A stretch of 64,000 nt of DNA, from the NCBI GenBank assembly GCA_963663145.1, contig OY760134.1:2232001-2296000 (forward strand), in the 5' to 3' direction. Every line of letters starts with the position of its first letter. The stretch's first letter is position 1. Below the pieces are notes generated by a model. It worked only from the letters and a program-made list of their open reading frames with translations, was not told the origin of the DNA and ran no database searches. Source of the DNA: Azotimanducus sp963663145 (lineage in GTDB: Bacteria; Pseudomonadota; Gammaproteobacteria; Pseudomonadales; Azotimanducaceae). The position numbers and the translations under genes are program-made. This document shows positions 60,753 to 64,000 of this stretch, in pieces.

Positions 60753-61809
60753 TCCTAAGAATCAGTGATTCCACGTTCGGCATCGTGAGCTCCACATCAC
60801 CTCCCCCCATCGCGACGTCCCCGATGCGGAGCGATGTCGATCCATAGGGGTCGTCTTTGCCCATGTCCCGGTCATACACCGATATCCACACCTCATCGCC
60901 GGGAAATACCTCTTGGATGACCCGGCCCTCAAAATCCAGTATGTAGCCTGGGGTAGTGATGGTATGCGTTTCTCCGGTGATACTGTCCCAAAGACGCTTT
61001 TTCTCCAGCTCCGTCTTCTGCTGGTCACTCGCAATACGCGCACTCGTCCCTTCCAGCTCCTGCAGCCGTTGGCGTTCCTGTGGCGTGAGCGCAGGGCCGG
61101 GAACAATTTCGCTCGCCGCCTTCTTCTCTTGCAGGAAACGCAGCTCATCGCAGGCCTCGCATTCCGCACACACCGGCCGTTCGTCGTAGCGAGAGCAGGT
61201 GTTGCATGTTGCGCGCCTCGATGAGTCGTCGCAGACATCTCCAAGATCGCGGAAAAGTTCGTCCAGTCTTGCAGCCCGGGTCGCGGACAGCGGTTCACCC
61301 GGACTCAACTCGCTGTCTCGTTGCTTCTCCCTGAGCGGCTGCAGTTCTTCATGCACAGCGCGTCCTTGGCCCACGAAAGCCGATATTTGAGCCTGCGCAC
61401 GATGGATCGATGTGAGAATATCCAGATCCCGCCGCTGGACGCGGACGAAGATATCTGGGTTCGAAAAGACATCGTCTCCCGCGTGATTTGCCAAGACGAC
61501 CCTGCCGATGGCAGCAAAATACCGCTTGGCCAGACCTTCCCCGAGCGTAACCGGGTTCGTTCCGGTCTCGTCCGCCGGGGCTTGGACCACGTTCGGAACC
61601 ACAGGTCCCGCCCGCACCCCTCCGTCGTCGATGGCATGGATCTCCAGGGTCGCGTTTTCCTCGGAAGGGTTTCGCATACGCAGCACACCGTGCTGGCCAC
61701 CCCACACATCAGACACGAACAGCGGCAATTCGCACTTCTCCGCCAGCCCAAGCGGTGCGCACAACAGCAGGGTCAGAATCGCTGGATACTTAAGTCGAAG
61801 ACTTTTCAC
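60739..61809 (-). CDS. Exported cysteine-rich hypothetical protein with C2-like C-terminus
   Basis: A 356-residue protein with a signal peptide (LRLKYPAILTLLLCAPLGLA). Residues 25-135 look beta-rich (GGQHGVLRMRNPSEENATLE). The middle contains a dense cysteine cluster, CDDSSRRATCNTC and CAECEACDE near residues 195-220, inside a helical/coiled stretch. The C-terminus (PGDEVWISVYDRDMGKDDPYG) resembles a C2 domain's calcium-binding strand. No family assigned. It lies 42 bases downstream of the large surface protein in the same direction, so it may be co-expressed with it. Confidence 0.7.
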   Translation of the reverse strand: MKSLRLKYPAILTLLLCAPLGLAEKCELPLFVSDVWGGQHGVLRMRNPSEENATLEIHAIDDGGVRAGPVVPNVVQAPADETGTNPVTLGEGLAKRYFAAIGRVVLANHAGDDVFSNPDIFVRVQRRDLDILTSIHRAQAQISAFVGQGRAVHEELQPLREKQRDSELSPGEPLSATRAARLDELFRDLGDVCDDSSRRATCNTCSRYDERPVCAECEACDELRFLQEKKAASEIVPGPALTPQERQRLQELEGTSARIASDQQKTELEKKRLWDSITGETHTITTPGYILDFEGRVIQEVFPGDEVWISVYDRDMGKDDPYGSTSLRIGDVAMGGGDVELTMPNVESLILRIISR

Positions 61810-61851
61810 ACCTCACTTGACCTCGCCACTCGGCAAGCCGCACAGCACCGG

Positions 61852-64000
61852 CTAGGGGCACGAACATTGACCGGCGGAATTGCAGGCTTGGACGAAGTAG
61901 TAGTAGCTGTTTATGGCGGATGCCGTGAATCTATAGGTATAAGACGTACTCGTTATTCTACCAGAATGATCTGTTGAACTACTCGCAGTGCATTGATTTC
62001 CCCGCCGAGTATAGGAAATGGGGAAGGCTCTGTTGATATAGACCTTGTAATTGGTTGCTCCAGATACTCGGCCCCAAGAGACAATGAGATCCACCGGATC
62101 ACCAATAAAGAAGCTTGGAGGAGAAAATCTGGCGCTTGAACTCGGGTGGGAGGGGACACCACCGCCGCTATCGCTTACGGTCACGCGCACACCCGAGGAG
62201 CAATTGTTCCGAGTGTCGGACTCCCCCGACACGCTGTCCACACAGGCGCCGTAGTAGTAGGTGCCCGAACTTGATGGGGCGGTGAGGGTGATCGACTCGC
62301 CACTCTCGTCCCCAGCATCGAGCGCTACAACCGCATCCGTGCCGACCGCGGTATCCGACCCAGATATCGTCGCATTCGTGGAGCGGTAGTAGCGAAGTGT
62401 CGTCGACCCGGATTGGCCATCGCCGCGATTGTGAACCGTCGCGCTGAAAGTGAAGGATTCGCCGGAGTCTGGCGTCGAGTCGTCCACCGCCTCAGACTCA
62501 ACCACGAGGTCGGGCGATTGGCCGCCGCCATCGGGTCTCTCCACCACGACAGAGAAGCGGAGAGTGTCGGTGTCGCCGTCGGCATCGGTGACGGTATAAG
62601 TTAAATCGTAGCTGCCCCCTGTGGTCGGCGTGCCAGTCAGGCGTCGTGTCGAGGTGTTGAAGGTCAGGCCCGGGACCGACCGCGAGAGACTGTAGGTCAG
62701 CGTCCCATCACCCCCGGTGGCTTCGGGCAGTGTTAATGCGTCGATCGCCGTGCCGACCATGTAGGTTTGGTCGCCCGGGCCACTTCCCGACGCGAAGCTC
62801 GGCGAACGATCGGCACCCCCACCCGGCGCGGTGCCCTTCGACGTTCGCGCGATTGTGCCGGATGAGACTTCCCGGTCTTCAACCCTGCAGCCTGCCGCAC
62901 TCCGGCAGGTGTACCGGTATTCACCCTCCTCAATGTAGCCGCCATCGTCGAACCGAATCGTCACCCTGCCGCCGGACGACGAGAACGAAGCGCCTCCCGC
63001 CAAGACATCCGGCGTCCAGAACCCCGTGGGCAGACTGGACAGCGTGTCTCCGACTTCAAACCTTGTTTCCTGTCCCCCGCCACCGGCGCTCTCCACCACG
63101 ACAGAGAAGCGGAGAGTGTCGGTGTCGCCGTCGGCATCGGTGACGGTATAAGTCAAATCGTAGCTGCCCCCTGTGGTCGGCGTGCCAGTCAGGCGTCGTG
63201 TCGAGGTGTTGAAGGTCAGGCCCGGGACCGACCGCGAGAGACTGTAGGTCAGCGTCCCATCACCCCCGGTGGCTTCGGGCAGTGTTAATGCGTCGATCGC
63301 CGTGCCGACCATGTAGGTTTGGTCGCCCGGGCCACTTCCCGACGCGAAGCTCGGCGAACGATCGGCACCCCCACCCGGCGCGGTGCCCTTCGACGTTCGC
63401 GCGATTGTGCCGGATGAGACTTCCCGGTCTTCAACCCTGCAGCCTGCCGCACTCCGGCAGGTGTACCGGTATTCACCCTCCTCAATGTAGCCGCCATCGT
63501 CGAACCGAATCGTCACCCTGCCGCCGGACGACGAGAACGAAGCGCCTCCCGCCAAGACATCCGGCGTCCAGAACCCCGTGGGCAGACTGGACAGCGTGTC
63601 TCCGACTTCAAACCTTGTTTCCTGTCCCCCGCCACCGGCGCTCTCCACCACGACAGAGAAGCGGAGAGTGTCGGTGTCGCCGTCGGCATCGGTGACGGTA
63701 TAAGTCAAATCGTAGCTGCCCCCTGTGGTCGGCGTGCCAGTCAGGCGTCGTGTCGAGGTGTTGAAGGTCAGGCCCGGGACCGACCGCGAGAGACTGTAGG
63801 TCAGCGTCCCATCACCCCCGGTGGCTTCGGGCAGTGTTAATGCGTCGATCGCCGTGCCGACCATGTAGGTTTGGTCGCCCGGGCTTGCGTTGGAGGCAAA
63901 CTCCGGGGAGGTGTCCGAACCGTTGCCCCCGCCGGTCGGGGGAGTCGTGCTGCCCTCCAGCCGGTCAATTCGCCACACGCCGTCCCCCTGGTGCGACGCG
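61852..64000 (-). CDS. Large repeat-rich surface/secreted protein, 3' part (5' end outside window)
   Basis: The frame is open to the window edge, so the start lies outside; at least 715 residues are visible. Three putative-Ig (He_PIG/cadherin-like) domains (PGDQTYMVGTAIDALTLPEA, LTYSLSRSVPGLTFNTSTRR, YDLTYTVTDADGDTDTLRFS) are separated by two copies of a module with YRYTCRSAAGCRVEDRE. Then come a CARDB-like domain (SPDLVVESEAVDDSTPDSGE) and a final fibronectin-III-like domain ending in CSCP. Such architectures belong to adhesins or secreted enzymes. The catalytic part, if any, is outside the window. Confidence 0.85.
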   Translation of the reverse strand, partial: ASHQGDGVWRIDRLEGSTTPPTGGGNGSDTSPEFASNASPGDQTYMVGTAIDALTLPEATGGDGTLTYSLSRSVPGLTFNTSTRRLTGTPTTGGSYDLTYTVTDADGDTDTLRFSVVVESAGGGGQETRFEVGDTLSSLPTGFWTPDVLAGGASFSSSGGRVTIRFDDGGYIEEGEYRYTCRSAAGCRVEDREVSSGTIARTSKGTAPGGGADRSPSFASGSGPGDQTYMVGTAIDALTLPEATGGDGTLTYSLSRSVPGLTFNTSTRRLTGTPTTGGSYDLTYTVTDADGDTDTLRFSVVVESAGGGGQETRFEVGDTLSSLPTGFWTPDVLAGGASFSSSGGRVTIRFDDGGYIEEGEYRYTCRSAAGCRVEDREVSSGTIARTSKGTAPGGGADRSPSFASGSGPGDQTYMVGTAIDALTLPEATGGDGTLTYSLSRSVPGLTFNTSTRRLTGTPTTGGSYDLTYTVTDADGDTDTLRFSVVVERPDGGGQSPDLVVESEAVDDSTPDSGESFTFSATVHNRGDGQSGSTTLRYYRSTNATISGSDTAVGTDAVVALDAGDESGESITLTAPSSSGTYYYGACVDSVSGESDTRNNCSSGVRVTVSDSGGGVPSHPSSSARFSPPSFFIGDPVDLIVSWGRVSGATNYKVYINRAFPISYTRRGNQCTASSSTDHSGRITSTSYTYRFTASAINSYYYFVQACNSAGQCSCP
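62537..63884. repeat. 552-bp tandem repeats in the surface-protein gene
   Basis: Two full units (62537-63088 and 63089-63640) and a third partial unit (63641-63884) are nearly identical at the DNA level; one C/T difference (GTATAAGTTAAATCG against GTATAAGTCAAATCG) was seen. 552 is divisible by three, so the units add 184 residues each. Confidence 0.95.

Noticed and set aside
1..64000. tRNA or rRNA genes
   Set aside because: No cloverleaf with a GTTCRANYC-type T arm and no rRNA signature was noticed. A covariance-model scan would settle this; none was possible here.

Overview
The window looks like chromosomal DNA of a gammaproteobacterium. I infer this from the TonB-dependent receptors, the rpsF-rpsR-rplI operon, the type IV pilin-like genes and a PTS-free amino-sugar cluster of the kind found in xanthomonads and marine polymer degraders. 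I cannot assign a genus. No rRNA, tRNA or CRISPR array was seen.

Layout. 1-2.2 kb: end of isocitrate lyase, a small VOC protein and a thiolase. 2.5-17.3 kb: a cell-wall amino-sugar (GlcNAc/MurNAc) cluster with murQ, a GntR/HutC regulator, nagB-II, nagA, a BadF-type kinase, a Na+ symporter, two TonB receptors and nagZ. TGGTA-type operator-like motifs recur in front of its transcription units, so the system can be read as outer-membrane uptake, trimming by NagZ, inner-membrane import, phosphorylation, ether cleavage/deacetylation/deamination to fructose-6-P. 17.4-19.7 kb: gene remnants and a small beta-rich protein. 19.7-29.6 kb: 6-phosphogluconolactonase and three oxidoreductase systems: a CoxG-S-L-M-like molybdenum hydroxylase (form II), an IorAB-like periplasmic molybdoenzyme and a membrane PQQ dehydrogenase. 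29.7-33.5 kb: a long hairpin, rplI/rpsR/rpsF, an SDR and two type IV pilin-like proteins. 33.6-36.1 kb: a third TonB receptor with an EF-hand-like insert.

36.3-60 kb is an accessory, partly decaying region. It holds a DUF1640-like gene with an internal stop, a broken PIN/antitoxin pair, two Rpn-family nuclease genes bracketing a broken AAA-ATPase/RloB (AbiL-like) defence pair, an apparently intact MntA/HepT toxin-antitoxin pair, an IS transposase remnant, a bacteriocin-type export locus, a truncated HipA, ybdK, and an addB-addA double-strand-break repair pair. At its right end sits a very GC-rich RAYT (REP-associated Y1 transposase) gene. A short repeat (GGTGGGTGTCCCWTT and its complement) flanks the RAYT gene, occurs elsewhere in the region, and lies in frame inside both addA and addB.

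Best candidates for something new. (1) The 44.0-48.3 kb locus: a 66-aa precursor with a textbook 15-residue double-glycine leader, a downstream exported protein carrying a related C-x24-C domain with identical cysteine spacing, a HlyD-type fusion protein and a C39-peptidase ABC exporter. (2) The RAYT/repeat family whose copies have become in-frame GTPT peptide repeats in both AddAB subunits. 60.0-64.0 kb carries exported proteins and the 3' part of a large repeat-rich surface protein with near-identical 552-bp tandem units.
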